Positions 33,568 through 43,163 of a stretch of DNA of 64,000 bases are shown piece by piece. The stretch is from assembly GCF_015355625.1 (NCBI RefSeq), contig NZ_JACLAF010000002.1, positions 62,001 to 126,000 on the forward strand. The letters run 5' to 3'. The notes beneath the pieces were generated by a model that made no database searches, was not told the origin of the DNA, and was given only the letters and a program-made list of their open reading frames with translations. Origin of the DNA: Tamlana sp. I1 (GTDB lineage Bacteria > Bacteroidota > Bacteroidia > Flavobacteriales > Flavobacteriaceae). Each line of letters starts with the position of its first letter. The stretch's first letter is position 1. Both the position numbers and the translations under genes were made by a program.

Positions 33568-35208
33568 TTATTCGTAAGCGGGGTTTTGTTTAAAATCTTT
33601 ATTTTGATTTAAATCAAGAGCCTTCTGTGGTATTGGTCTTAAAATTTTAAGTTCTCCGTTAGCACCATTAAAATTGCTTGCATCTATTAAATAATGATAC
33701 ATAGAAGCTCTTTCTACTAATTTACCTGTACGTTTTAAATCGAACCAACGGTGATATTCTCCTAATAATTCTCTACCACGTTCGTCTAATATATAATCGA
33801 TATCAAACTCGGCTAAGGTAGCAGGAGTTACACCAGCTCTATTTCTAACCACATTAAGTCTAGCTAGACCCGTTGAAGGATTTGTATTTAAATAAGCTTC
33901 GGCAGCAATTAAATATGTTTCGGCCAAACGAGACACAATAAAGTCTCTTCTGCTTACTCTACCATCATCGCCATTAGCTCCAAAAGGAGATCCAGGATCA
34001 TCGAATTTTTTAACTGGAATTGTTGCATAATCAGTACTAACTACCTGTGCTGAATGTGTACCCCAATCATGGTATTCGAAATTTGGATCTAAGTTAGCTG
34101 TAGTAAGATAATTTGTTTTATCTGCTGCAGTAAACCATTGTGGCTCATAAAAATCTGTTACTGCTAAACCGCTATGATCATCTTCATCAAAATAATCATA
34201 ATATCTTTTAAAAATTTCTGTCATAAATGTCCCTTCCCATCTTTCATCATCTTGAGTAAACAAGCCTAAAGCATAATCGGTTGGACATAAATTATACGTT
34301 CTATATGGCGCATTTCCTGCAACTTCAGAACCACCTAAATACGGCCCAAAATAATTAGCTTGTCTGTTTCCTAAATTTAATGGGTCTGCACTTACTGATG
34401 ATGGATCGAACTGTACTGAAAAAATCACCTCTTCATTCATTTCGTTTCCTGGGAACCATAAATCAGTAAATGATAAATTTAAACCTTGTCCGCCAATAAC
34501 TTCATCGGCTAACTGAGCAGCCATAGCAAAATCTCCAGCATCACCAAAAGACTCATAAGCACGTGTTAAGTACACCTTAGCTTTTAAGTTTTTTACAGCT
34601 CTTTGGTTTACTTTTCCATTATAAGCTCCTGTTGCAACAGCGCCTTCTGCTGCTTGTAAATCTGCAAGGATTTGCGTATATACTTCCTCTGCTGTATTTC
34701 TAGAAAAAGATAAAACTGGACTTGTAACAAACTCATTTGCAAGACTAACTCCACCATAAGTTTGTACTAAAAGAAAATATGCATTTGCTCTTAAAAAATG
34801 TAACTCCCCTACTTGTTTAGGTAAGTCTGAAGTTGATTCGGTAAGTTGTGCATAATGCAATCCCATGTTTGCTGATTGAATTGCTTTATAGCAAGTTTCG
34901 TACAAATGATCAACACCTTGAGATGATGAATTTAATTGCGTGTACTGACTTAATCCTGGAGGTTCTTGATCTCTTGCCTCGGCGTACATATCTGTTCCTG
35001 CACAAAATAACCAAGCATCGTCACCATAAATATCTCTTAAATTAGCATAATTGGCATTAACAAGTGCTTGAAAACCATCAGCTGTTACATAAAAACTTTC
35101 AGCTGTTACATTAGAAAGGTTATCTTCCTCTATATATTCACTACAAGCCGTAAAACTAAACGTTGTAATAAGTATTCCTAAAATTACTTTTATATTATTC
35201 ATTTTCAT
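33568..35208 (-). CDS. SusD-like lipoprotein, pectin locus pair 2
   Basis: The 546-residue partner of the SusC encoded six bases upstream. Lipobox 'FSFTAC' lies at about residues 16-21, followed by 'SEYIEEDNLSNVTAESFY', and SusD/RagB landmarks include 'GELHFLRANAYFLLVQTYGGV' at about 125 and 'SRLAETYLIAAEAYLN' at about 430 with 'LDERGRELLGEYHRWFDLKRT' near 475. It shares little obvious sequence with the first pair's SusD, so the two pairs probably take up different fragments. Confidence 0.96.
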   Translation of the reverse strand: MKMNNIKVILGILITTFSFTACSEYIEEDNLSNVTAESFYVTADGFQALVNANYANLRDIYGDDAWLFCAGTDMYAEARDQEPPGLSQYTQLNSSSQGVDHLYETCYKAIQSANMGLHYAQLTESTSDLPKQVGELHFLRANAYFLLVQTYGGVSLANEFVTSPVLSFSRNTAEEVYTQILADLQAAEGAVATGAYNGKVNQRAVKNLKAKVYLTRAYESFGDAGDFAMAAQLADEVIGGQGLNLSFTDLWFPGNEMNEEVIFSVQFDPSSVSADPLNLGNRQANYFGPYLGGSEVAGNAPYRTYNLCPTDYALGLFTQDDERWEGTFMTEIFKRYYDYFDEDDHSGLAVTDFYEPQWFTAADKTNYLTTANLDPNFEYHDWGTHSAQVVSTDYATIPVKKFDDPGSPFGANGDDGRVSRRDFIVSRLAETYLIAAEAYLNTNPSTGLARLNVVRNRAGVTPATLAEFDIDYILDERGRELLGEYHRWFDLKRTGKLVERASMYHYLIDASNFNGANGELKILRPIPQKALDLNQNKDFKQNPAYE

Positions 35209-35214
35209 CCTTTT

Positions 35215-38200
35215 TTAAAATTTTAAACTTAACCCTAATTGGTAGGTTACCGAACCTACACGTGCTACATTAAAACCTGCTGCCGCCCACTCTGGATCGT
35301 ATCCTTCATAATCTGTAAATACAAAAGGATTTAAAACATTTCCGTACACTCTTAACGATTTAATTTTAAGCTTATCAACTATGCGATCACTTAAAGTGTA
35401 TCCTAATGTTATGTTCTTAATTTTTACAAAAGAAGCGTCTTTATAATATCCTACGCCATCATTTCTCCAATAAGTACCACCATTACGAGGTTGTGGATAC
35501 GAGTTTGATGCCATTGGTGTAATACCCGAGGTGTTTTCTGGAATGTACCAATCTGCAACATCTAATTTTGGTCTACCTCTATCTCTCATGTCTGTGAAAT
35601 TTTGGTGAAATCCACTATACACAAGCACGCCTTGATTCGTAATTGCAGAAACTGTGAAATCTATATTCCCAACAGTTAATCTTGAAGTTAAACTTCCTGA
35701 CCAATCTGGATCAGAGTTTCCTAATATAATTCTATCATCATTAGCATTAATAACGCCATCGTTATTTATATCTTTCACTTTAGCTTGTCCTGGTGTTTGG
35801 TTATAAGATGCAGCTTCGGTAGCTTCATCTGCTTGCCAGATACCATCAAACTGATAATTATAGTGTGAATTTAATGACTCACCAATAAAAAGGTTGTTTC
35901 CTACATCGTCTACTTGATCTTGATCGTAAATACTTACTAATTTGTTTGTGTTTTTAGTAAAAGTGAATGTCGTTTCCCAACTTACATTATTAGTTTGAAT
36001 GTTTCTTGTTGTTAATAAAACCTCAACACCTTTATTACTTACAGATCCAACGTTTGCAATTGTTGTTGGCCATCCAGACTCCAATGGTAAGGCTTGTGGG
36101 AATAATAAATCGTCCGATAATCTATCGTATACATCTACACTACCTACAATTCTGTTTTTCAAGAATCCAAAATCTAAACCAACATTAAATTCTCTTGTTT
36201 TTTCCCAAGTAACATCTGAATTTGCTAAATCGCTAGGCATCCATCCGTTAGCTGTAGTGCCATTATAATCGTAATACGTCTGTCTATCTAAAGCATTTAA
36301 AGTTGAGTAAGAATCAATATTATTGTTTCCTGTATAACCGTAACTTGCTCTTAATTTTAAGTTTGAAAAGAAATTAGAATCTGCCATAAAAGACTCTTCA
36401 CTCATTCTCCATGCTAAAGCAGCAGAAGGGAAACTAGCCCATTTATTACCTTCAGCAAAAACTGAAGAACCATCCCATCTGTTAGATAAGGTTACTAAGT
36501 AACGTCCTTTATACCCATAATTTAAACGTAAAGCATAAGAATTTAAGGTACGCTTAGAAAAACCTGAACCTAAATTATAAGAAGATTGTAACCCTGAGCC
36601 TACATTATGATAACCAGTATCGAAAGGCATTCTTTGTGAACTCATAAAAGATGTTTCATATCTATCAGAGTAAAAACTTTGAAGCGCTAAGAAATTAAAA
36701 GTATGATCGCCATCTTCAAGATCAAAATCAATATTCATTTGGTTATCCCAAGTATAGTTGAAGTTTGAATCTTGAATTAATTCGGCTGATGGTAAATTAC
36801 CATTTTTAGAACCAGTTTCGGTTAAAGCACCCCATGATTTACCACGTCTGTAATCTTCTAAACCTGCAGAATAGGTAGTTTTGAATGAAAGCCATTCTAG
36901 CGGACTATATTGAAAAAACACATTTCCAACCGTTTGCCATCTTCTAATCTCATCAGACGAATTAACAATTTCTAATAACGGGTTAATAGAACTTGTTTTA
37001 TTAATAGCCCAGCTTCCGTCAGGGTATAATAATTTACCAGGTTGTAACACCATTTCGCCTTCAATTTCATTTCCATTAGCATCGATAGCCCAAGGTGATT
37101 GAAATGGGTTCATTCTAAATGCTTCTTGCATGGCAATATCACTACCCAATTGCTCTTCAGTCAAAGTAACCGTAATATTAGCTCCTGTTGAAAACTTTTC
37201 ATTAATCTTATGGTTTACAGCTGCTTTAAAAGAATACTTATCTAATTCTTCATTTGCAATATTTCCGGTTTCTTTTTGATACCCTAAACCAATATTATAA
37301 TTTAATCCGTTATCAGCTCTACCAGCTACAGATAAGTAGGTGTTGTTTTGCACACCACTTTTAAGTACTGCACCTGCCCAATCGTAATCGTTACCTGCTT
37401 CAACTCTGCTTTTAAGAACAGGATTACTAGCACCAATGTAACTGTTTTCTAATTCCGCTGGTGAGGTATTCATTGAATCACCACCATTTGTGGTTGCCAT
37501 ATAAGCCGATTGGTGATAGTACCACCATCTATCCGAACTCATTAACTTAGGCATTCTTGCTACATTTTTTATCCCTGAATAAGTATCTAAAGACACTGTT
37601 ACACCAGATTTTGCAGTTGTTCCATTTTTAGTTGTAACAATAACAACCCCGTTTGAACCTCTAGAACCATAAATAGCTGCCGAGGAAGCATCCTTTAAAA
37701 TATCCATTCTCGCGATATCTTGAGGATTTAAAAAATCAATATTGTCGGTAGGTACTCCATCAACAACAAAAAGTGGTTTTGAATCTAATAACAGTGAGTT
37801 ATTTCCTCTAATCACAATATCGAAACCATCTCCAGCACGACCTGTATTAGAAGTAACTTGCACCCCTGCTACTGTACCTTGTAACCCCTCTAAAGGGTTG
37901 GTTGCGTTTCTTTCATTAATAATTTCAGAATCTACCGTAGCTACAGTACCTGTTAAATCTGTTTTCTTAACAGTACCATATCCTACGATTACAACCTCTT
38001 TTAATGCTTGGGCATCAGATTCCATAACGATACTAATCGTGGTTTTTCCTGATGCTGAAATATCTTGAGTTTTATACCCCACATAAGAAAACTCTATAAC
38101 AGAAGCGCTAGACGATACTGTTAATGAATAATTTCCATCAAAATCTGTTGAAGTTCCATTTTTAGTGCCTTTTTCAATCACATTTACACCTGGCAAAGGC

Positions 38201-38334
38201 ATGTTTGTCTCGGAATCTGTAATAACTCCTGTAATTGTAGTTCCTTGCTGTGCATTCAAGGTGTTTAATAAAAAAAACACCAGTAATGCTCCAAAATGCT
38301 TAAAGCATTTCTGAAGTAAAGATTTACTCTTCAT
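35215..38334 (-). CDS. SusC-like TonB-dependent transporter, pectin locus pair 2
   Basis: The 1039-residue outer-membrane importer has a signal peptide ending 'LNTLNAQQ' (about 29), a regulatory-like domain ('ITGVITDSETNMPLPGVNV'), 'LKEVVIVGYGTVKK', a plug with 'IRGNNSLLLDSKPLFVVDGVP' features and 'IYGSRGSNGVVIVTTK', and a barrel ending 'YQLGLSLKF'. It is the first gene of a two-gene operon with SusD. The operator and -7-like element lie 50-75 bp before the ATG. lacI is divergent beyond it, so regulator and transporter share the 38335-38846 control region. Confidence 0.96.
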   Translation of the reverse strand: MKSKSLLQKCFKHFGALLVFFLLNTLNAQQGTTITGVITDSETNMPLPGVNVIEKGTKNGTSTDFDGNYSLTVSSSASVIEFSYVGYKTQDISASGKTTISIVMESDAQALKEVVIVGYGTVKKTDLTGTVATVDSEIINERNATNPLEGLQGTVAGVQVTSNTGRAGDGFDIVIRGNNSLLLDSKPLFVVDGVPTDNIDFLNPQDIARMDILKDASSAAIYGSRGSNGVVIVTTKNGTTAKSGVTVSLDTYSGIKNVARMPKLMSSDRWWYYHQSAYMATTNGGDSMNTSPAELENSYIGASNPVLKSRVEAGNDYDWAGAVLKSGVQNNTYLSVAGRADNGLNYNIGLGYQKETGNIANEELDKYSFKAAVNHKINEKFSTGANITVTLTEEQLGSDIAMQEAFRMNPFQSPWAIDANGNEIEGEMVLQPGKLLYPDGSWAINKTSSINPLLEIVNSSDEIRRWQTVGNVFFQYSPLEWLSFKTTYSAGLEDYRRGKSWGALTETGSKNGNLPSAELIQDSNFNYTWDNQMNIDFDLEDGDHTFNFLALQSFYSDRYETSFMSSQRMPFDTGYHNVGSGLQSSYNLGSGFSKRTLNSYALRLNYGYKGRYLVTLSNRWDGSSVFAEGNKWASFPSAALAWRMSEESFMADSNFFSNLKLRASYGYTGNNNIDSYSTLNALDRQTYYDYNGTTANGWMPSDLANSDVTWEKTREFNVGLDFGFLKNRIVGSVDVYDRLSDDLLFPQALPLESGWPTTIANVGSVSNKGVEVLLTTRNIQTNNVSWETTFTFTKNTNKLVSIYDQDQVDDVGNNLFIGESLNSHYNYQFDGIWQADEATEAASYNQTPGQAKVKDINNDGVINANDDRIILGNSDPDWSGSLTSRLTVGNIDFTVSAITNQGVLVYSGFHQNFTDMRDRGRPKLDVADWYIPENTSGITPMASNSYPQPRNGGTYWRNDGVGYYKDASFVKIKNITLGYTLSDRIVDKLKIKSLRVYGNVLNPFVFTDYEGYDPEWAAAGFNVARVGSVTYQLGLSLKF

Positions 38335-38381
38335 AGTTTAATAATTGTTTAGTTAAAGTTTAGTTTTCTGACTACAACTTA

Positions 38382-38407
38382 TTGTAATCGATTACGAAAC
38401 AAAGGAA
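38382..38407 (-). promoter_or_regulatory. LacI-type operator and -7-like element of susC pair 2
   Basis: TTGTAATCGATTACGAA on the plus strand (38382-38398). On the minus strand TTCCTTTG (7/8 match) lies six bases before AATCGATT, a wider gap than at the other sites. Confidence 0.65.
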
Positions 38408-38689
38408 TATTTTTCAGATAAACAAATAAAAATGAGAAATTTGTAAAAATTATGTTAAAAAAATTACTAATATATCATGAATAAAGTCCGATTTTCCACT
38501 ATTTGACAAAGAACAACTCCATGCAGAAAAAACCCTACACCCCTTTATACATAATGGATTACAACTGTTTTATACTTAAATTAATATAAGAAAATATGAA
38601 AGCAGAACACAGGATTGCATTTTATCTAAAATTTTAATTAAAAATCTGACATAATTGTAAGAAACAAAGAATTATACTTTTTTTGGACA

Positions 38690-38710
38690 TATTTTTGCAA
38701 TCGATTACTT
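38690..38710 (+). promoter_or_regulatory. LacI-type operator and -7 element of the regulator gene
   Basis: TATTTTTG (38690-38697), a full -7 match, is followed after one base by AATCGATTAC. The site lies about 225 bp before lacI and suggests autoregulation. Apart from this site, the susC2 operator and the short ORF at 38847, nothing else is seen in the 586-base gap. Confidence 0.65.
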
Positions 38711-38846
38711 AATGTTATATATTGCTTCGGTATTCTAGAGATTTCTTACAATGTAAATGCAGTGTTTCTTATAGTTTATACACTCATTTTCTTTAATTTA
38801 ATATTTCATTAACCAATACGTTAACCAACTAACCAACAGCCTCAAA

Positions 38847-38924
38847 ATGAAACCAAAAAACAGTTTGTGTAGCTTATTTTTTTGGGTATTTTTGTTGCAC
38901 TCTAACCAGAGCCTTCACCAATGA
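38847..38924 (+). CDS. Possible 25-residue leader peptide overlapping lacI
   Basis: A short ORF starts with ATG in an A-rich context (CTCAAAATGAAACC) and encodes a basic start (MKPKNS), a hydrophobic stretch (LCSLFFWVFLLH) and a short polar end. Its TGA stop overlaps the lacI ATG in the form ATGA, the classic arrangement for translational coupling. The hydrophobic stretch resembles a small membrane peptide or signal anchor. Nothing proves that it is made, and it is too short to judge by codon use. Confidence 0.35.
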   Translation: MKPKNSLCSLFFWVFLLHSNQSLHQ

Positions 38925-39946
38925 ATAAAAAAACAACAATCTATGATATTGCTGAAAAGCTGAACATAACAGCTGCAACTGTATCGCGTGCCCTAAATAA
39001 TAATCCTAAGATTAGTGTTGCTACCCGAAAACTTGTTTTGGATACGGCAGCAGAAATGAATTACGAACAAAACAGACTTGCTAAAGCTTTAAAAAGTGGT
39101 AAGAGTTTTAATGTGGGCGTGATTGTACCCCGTATTAACACAAACTTTTTTGGTTCGGTTATTCGTGGTATTGAAGAAGAACTTTATCCTGAAGGCTATC
39201 ACATCATTATTTGTCAGACGCACGATGAAAAAGAATTGGAACTAGGTAATATAAATTCACTTTTAAACCTACAGGTTGATGGTATTTTAATGTCTATTTC
39301 AAATACCAAACATGACAATAATGATTTGTTTAAAAACGTCCTTAAAAAAAATGTGCCTCTAATCTTTTTTGATAGAAGTAAAAATATTCCTGGAGTAAGT
39401 TCTGTAACTATCGACGATTTTAAAGGAGCTTATGAAGCAACACAACATTTAATTGATCAAGGTTTTAAACGAATTGCACATATTTCTAACGATCAAAAAT
39501 TAGAGATTTTCAAGAATAGATATGCTGGTTACAAACAAGCTTTATTAGATAACGGATTGGAATTTGACGAAAGTTTAGTGCTAGAATCTTGGAGTAAAGT
39601 GGAACAAGGTAAGGAAGTCGCTAAAACGTTTTTAGATATGAAAAATCCGCCTGATGGCATCTTTTCATCAAGTGATTTCTCTGCCCTTGGAGCCATTCAG
39701 GAAATAAAAGAACGCGGATTAAGAATCCCTGAAGATATTGGCGTTATAGGCTTTAGTAACGAGCCATTCACGAAATTAATGGAACTAACTATAACAACGG
39801 TTGATCAATCACCTATTGAAATGGGTAAACTAGCAGCACGTGTATTTCTTGAAGAAGTTAATAACTCGAAACGCATCCGTTCTGAAAGAAAAGTGGTTTT
39901 AGATCCTGAGTTAATTATAAGACAATCGTCCCTTAGGAATAAATAA
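38921..39946 (+). CDS. LacI-family transcriptional regulator of the pectin locus
   Basis: The 341-residue protein begins with a typical LacI DNA-binding head: 'TIYDIAEKLNITAATVSRALN' (about residues 5-25) is the helix-turn-helix, and 'NRLAKALKSGKS' the hinge region. The periplasmic-binding-protein-like sensor domain runs from about 62 ('NVGVIVPRINTNFFG') to 330, with 'GIFSSSDFSALGAIQEI' and 'IGVIGFSNEP' as family landmarks. LacI proteins bind palindromes with a central CG step, which is exactly what TGTAATCGATTACA is; ten such sites surround this gene. I infer that it represses the locus and is released by a pectin breakdown intermediate. It is convergent with uxaA across a shared terminator. 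No hybrid two-component or SusR-type regulator is seen in the locus. Confidence 0.93.
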   Translation: MNKKTTIYDIAEKLNITAATVSRALNNNPKISVATRKLVLDTAAEMNYEQNRLAKALKSGKSFNVGVIVPRINTNFFGSVIRGIEEELYPEGYHIIICQTHDEKELELGNINSLLNLQVDGILMSISNTKHDNNDLFKNVLKKNVPLIFFDRSKNIPGVSSVTIDDFKGAYEATQHLIDQGFKRIAHISNDQKLEIFKNRYAGYKQALLDNGLEFDESLVLESWSKVEQGKEVAKTFLDMKNPPDGIFSSSDFSALGAIQEIKERGLRIPEDIGVIGFSNEPFTKLMELTITTVDQSPIEMGKLAARVFLEEVNNSKRIRSERKVVLDPELIIRQSSLRNK

Positions 39947-39981
39947 CACGTTTAAACCTAAGTTAAGCATATCAAATAAAT

Positions 39982-40023
39982 AAAAAGGTCGCCAGAAAAT
40001 AATTTTAAGGCGACCTTTTTTGT
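39982..40023. terminator. Bidirectional terminator between lacI and uxaA
   Basis: AAAAAGGTCGCC / GGCGACCTTTTT is a perfect 12-bp stem with A and T runs on the two sides, placed between two converging genes. Confidence 0.9.
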
Positions 40024-40041
40024 ACAACAACAACTTATATT

Positions 40042-41649
40042 CTATAAGGATACTCCGCGTTTCCACGGAATAAAATCATTTTGATTTAATAATTTGGCTT
40101 TGGTTTGTATTCTACCGCTAGCCACTTCAATGATAAAATCTAACATTTCTTCAGCCATTTCATCAATGGTTTTCTCTGCTCGTATTACAGCGCCTGTTTC
40201 AATATCGATAATATCAGGCATTTTTTCTTTAAGTTCGGTATTAGATGATACTTTTATAATTGGTGCAATAGGGTTTCCTGTTGGCGTTCCTAATCCCGTA
40301 GTAAATAACACCACGTTACATCCAGATCCTACCAAACCTGTGGTACTCTCTACATCGTTTCCTGGTGTACATAGAAGGTTTAAACCAGGTTCTGTGATAT
40401 ACTCACCATAATCTAAAACGTTTACAACAGGTGATGTACCACCTTTTTTAGCAGCCCCAGCAGATTTCATAGCATCGGTTATTAAACCATCCTTAATGTT
40501 TCCTGGAGACGGATTCATATCGAAACCAGAGCCTGCATCGACCACCGATTTTTCAAAATCTTTCATTAATTGTAAAAACTTCTTACCATCTTCCTCATCT
40601 ACACAACGGTTTACCAGTTCTTGTTCTACACCACATAACTCAGGAAATTCAGCTAAAACAGCCGTACCATTAAGCGCTACTAATAAATCGGAAACAGCAC
40701 CTAAAGTTGGATTTGCAGAAATTCCTGAAAACCCATCGGAACCACCACACTCTAAACCTACTTTTAATTTAGATATTGGTGCTGGTTGGCGTTCTTGCTT
40801 ATTAGCTTCTTTAATGGCCTCAAAAGAATCCTTAACGATTGCCGTTAACATCTCATCTACAGTCCCCATTTGCTGCTGCTCGTAAATTAAAACAGGCTTC
40901 TCCATATTCGGATTTATCGCATTTAAAGCTTCTTTAAACACACTAATTTGAAGGTTCTGACAGCCTAAACTTAAAACCGTAGCACCTGCGACATTAGGGT
41001 TATTTACATAACCTGCTAATAGTTTCGCTAAAATTTCGGAATCTTGACGAATACCACCGCAACCTCCTGGATGCGTTATAAATTTTACGTCTATATTTTC
41101 AAAAACATCGGTTGATGTTGGTGTTTCAGCAGTTTCTTCGTGACCGCTAACTAACGAACGTAACAACATTTGATGCGGATTCACCTTTTGTTTTAAAAGT
41201 TCGCGTTCGAAAATATCTTTTAAAATTTCAATGTTTCTGTTTTCACAAAACACTAAAGGAAAAAACAACCATACATTTTCAGTTCCAACTTGGCCATCTG
41301 GACGGTGGTAACCCATAAAGGTTTTATCCTTCCATTTTTCAACATTTGGTGCGGTCCATGAAAAAGATTCTGTTTTACCAAAAACTTTATCGCTTTGATG
41401 TTTTACATTATCAACCGTTAAAACATCGCCTTTTTCAATCACCCCATTGGCAGTACCAACAAGTACGCTATACATAATGATTCGGTCTCCAGATTCAAAT
41501 TTTTGTAAAGCAATCTTATGCTTCGATTTGGTATCTGAAAGAATCTTTATGTCTTCCCCTTCAAAAGAAACAACCTCTCCAGCCTTTAAATTCACAAGGG
41601 CTACAGCTACATTATCCGGGTTATTTACTTTTATAATTTTTTTTTGCAT
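40042..41649 (-). CDS. uxaA: Altronate dehydratase
   Basis: UxaA converts D-altronate to 2-keto-3-deoxygluconate in the cytoplasm. The 535-residue protein has the full two-part form: a SAF-type N-terminal domain (about 10-95, 'DNVAVALVNLKAGEVV') and the large dehydratase domain with 'GYHRPDGQVGTENVWLFFP', 'HPGGCGG' (about 192-198), 'LGCQN', 'GLECGGSDGFSGISANP' (about 300-316) and 'TPGNDVESTTGLVGSGCNVVLFTTG'-type features. The Cys and His residues of these blocks fit iron binding. Together with UxaB and UxaC it forms the saturated galacturonate branch. It is the last gene of the six-gene operon, 33 bases after uxaB. Confidence 0.96.
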   Translation of the reverse strand: MQKKIIKVNNPDNVAVALVNLKAGEVVSFEGEDIKILSDTKSKHKIALQKFESGDRIIMYSVLVGTANGVIEKGDVLTVDNVKHQSDKVFGKTESFSWTAPNVEKWKDKTFMGYHRPDGQVGTENVWLFFPLVFCENRNIEILKDIFERELLKQKVNPHQMLLRSLVSGHEETAETPTSTDVFENIDVKFITHPGGCGGIRQDSEILAKLLAGYVNNPNVAGATVLSLGCQNLQISVFKEALNAINPNMEKPVLIYEQQQMGTVDEMLTAIVKDSFEAIKEANKQERQPAPISKLKVGLECGGSDGFSGISANPTLGAVSDLLVALNGTAVLAEFPELCGVEQELVNRCVDEEDGKKFLQLMKDFEKSVVDAGSGFDMNPSPGNIKDGLITDAMKSAGAAKKGGTSPVVNVLDYGEYITEPGLNLLCTPGNDVESTTGLVGSGCNVVLFTTGLGTPTGNPIAPIIKVSSNTELKEKMPDIIDIETGAVIRAEKTIDEMAEEMLDFIIEVASGRIQTKAKLLNQNDFIPWKRGVSL

Positions 41650-41682
41650 CCTATTAACTTGTTACAGTTATCTTTTAAATTC

Positions 41683-43137
41683 TTAAAACGACTTGCTAAA
41701 ATTAGCAAAGCCTTGTTCTACACCATTGGTATCGATTTCCTTTAAAGCTAAAGCAATGGCTTCAGTTAAATTTTCAACTTGAGTTAAATCTTCTCCCCAA
41801 TACTCTTCATGACTTAAAACAGCCTTTGTGATTTCTGCATAATTGTTAGACTCCCAAATTTTGGCAAAATGAGCAACGATATCTTCGCTATCTTGAACAG
41901 GTAAAGCCTCGCCGTTAAAAGTGCCTTTATAAAAACGAATTAACGAAGCAAAAGCAAAGGTTAAATGCGTTGGCACTTTATTGTGAATTTTAACATAACC
42001 TAGTAAGCTTGGCAACACACGAACTGTAAATTTAGAAACGGTGTTTAAAGCAATACTAGATAGGTTATGAATGATAAACGGATTTCTAAAACGATCGAAA
42101 ATCTCATCAGCAAAACTATTTAACTCGTCACGATCCATGTCCAGCGTATCAATAATTTCATTGAATACGGCTTTTTGAATAAACGGCCCTGTAAAGGCAT
42201 CATCTACCGATTGTTTTACGGTTTTATTTCCGTAAAGAATTGAAAATGGTACCATAGCCGTATGCGCCCCGTTTAAAATACGCACTTTTCTTGTACGGTA
42301 AGGTTGCATATCATCAACAATCTTAACGTCTAAATCGGTTTTATCAAATGGTAATTTTGCTTTTAAATCATCACCACCTTCAATCACCCATAGTAAAAAG
42401 GCTTCGGCAGCAACAATTAAATTATCTGAATAATCCAATTGTGCATTGTAAGCTTCAATTTCATCTTTTGGATAGCCTGGCACAATACGATCTACCAAAG
42501 TACTATGAAACGCATTGTTTTCTAAAATCCATGATTTAAAATCGTCCCCAAGATTCCAATCTGAAATGTATTGTAATATGATCTCTTTTAAGGTTTCAGA
42601 ATTATGATTAATAAGCTCGCAAGGAATGATGGTTAAACCTTTGCTTGAATCGCCATTAAAATGCTTGAAACGCTCGTGTAAAAGCAGGGTTAATTTTGCT
42701 GGAAATGAGCTTGGTGGCTGCATCTCTGGCGTATCGCTACTTACATAAGAAATTCCTGCTTCGGTGGTGTTAGAAATGATAAATTCTAAAGCTTCCTCCT
42801 TAGCTAAACTTAAATAATCATTAAAATTCGCATAAGGATCTACCCCTTTAACGATATTTGAAATCAATTCAATATCCTGAATTTCTTTGCCTTTTTTAAC
42901 CCCTTTCATAAACAAAGTGTACAAACCATCTTGATCGTTTAGCATTTTAACTAAACCACGATCTATAGGTTGAACCACGGCTATTCCAGCTCCAAAATCT
43001 GCTTTTTTATTTAATTCTTGAATGGCGTAGCCAACAAAAGCTCTTAAGAAGTTCCCTTCGCCAAACTGAACAATTTTAATGGGTAGTTTAGCTTCTAACC
43101 CGAGGTTTTCTCTATTTAATTTTTTAGTAGTAATCAT
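41683..43137 (-). CDS. uxaB: Tagaturonate reductase
   Basis: UxaB reduces tagaturonate to altronate with NADH. The 484-residue protein belongs to the mannitol dehydrogenase family: an N-terminal Rossmann motif 'IVQFGEGNFLRAF' (about 22-34), 'IISNTTEAGI' (about 118-127), and the C-terminal catalytic stretch 'RKVRILNGAHTAMVPF' (about 282-297) with its conserved Lys/Asn/His pattern. Placement between uxaA and the uronate transporter favours tagaturonate over fructuronate or mannitol as substrate. Spacing to the transporter gene upstream is 26 bases. Confidence 0.94.
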   Translation of the reverse strand: MITTKKLNRENLGLEAKLPIKIVQFGEGNFLRAFVGYAIQELNKKADFGAGIAVVQPIDRGLVKMLNDQDGLYTLFMKGVKKGKEIQDIELISNIVKGVDPYANFNDYLSLAKEEALEFIISNTTEAGISYVSSDTPEMQPPSSFPAKLTLLLHERFKHFNGDSSKGLTIIPCELINHNSETLKEIILQYISDWNLGDDFKSWILENNAFHSTLVDRIVPGYPKDEIEAYNAQLDYSDNLIVAAEAFLLWVIEGGDDLKAKLPFDKTDLDVKIVDDMQPYRTRKVRILNGAHTAMVPFSILYGNKTVKQSVDDAFTGPFIQKAVFNEIIDTLDMDRDELNSFADEIFDRFRNPFIIHNLSSIALNTVSKFTVRVLPSLLGYVKIHNKVPTHLTFAFASLIRFYKGTFNGEALPVQDSEDIVAHFAKIWESNNYAEITKAVLSHEEYWGEDLTQVENLTEAIALALKEIDTNGVEQGFANFSKSF

Positions 43138-43163
43138 ATTTGGTAGTTGTAAGTATATAAGGT

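Noticed and set aside
40094-40885. Plus-strand ORFs of 105 and 129 codons within uxaA.
   Set aside because: They mirror the strongly coding uxaA frame on the other strand and show no independent family signal.
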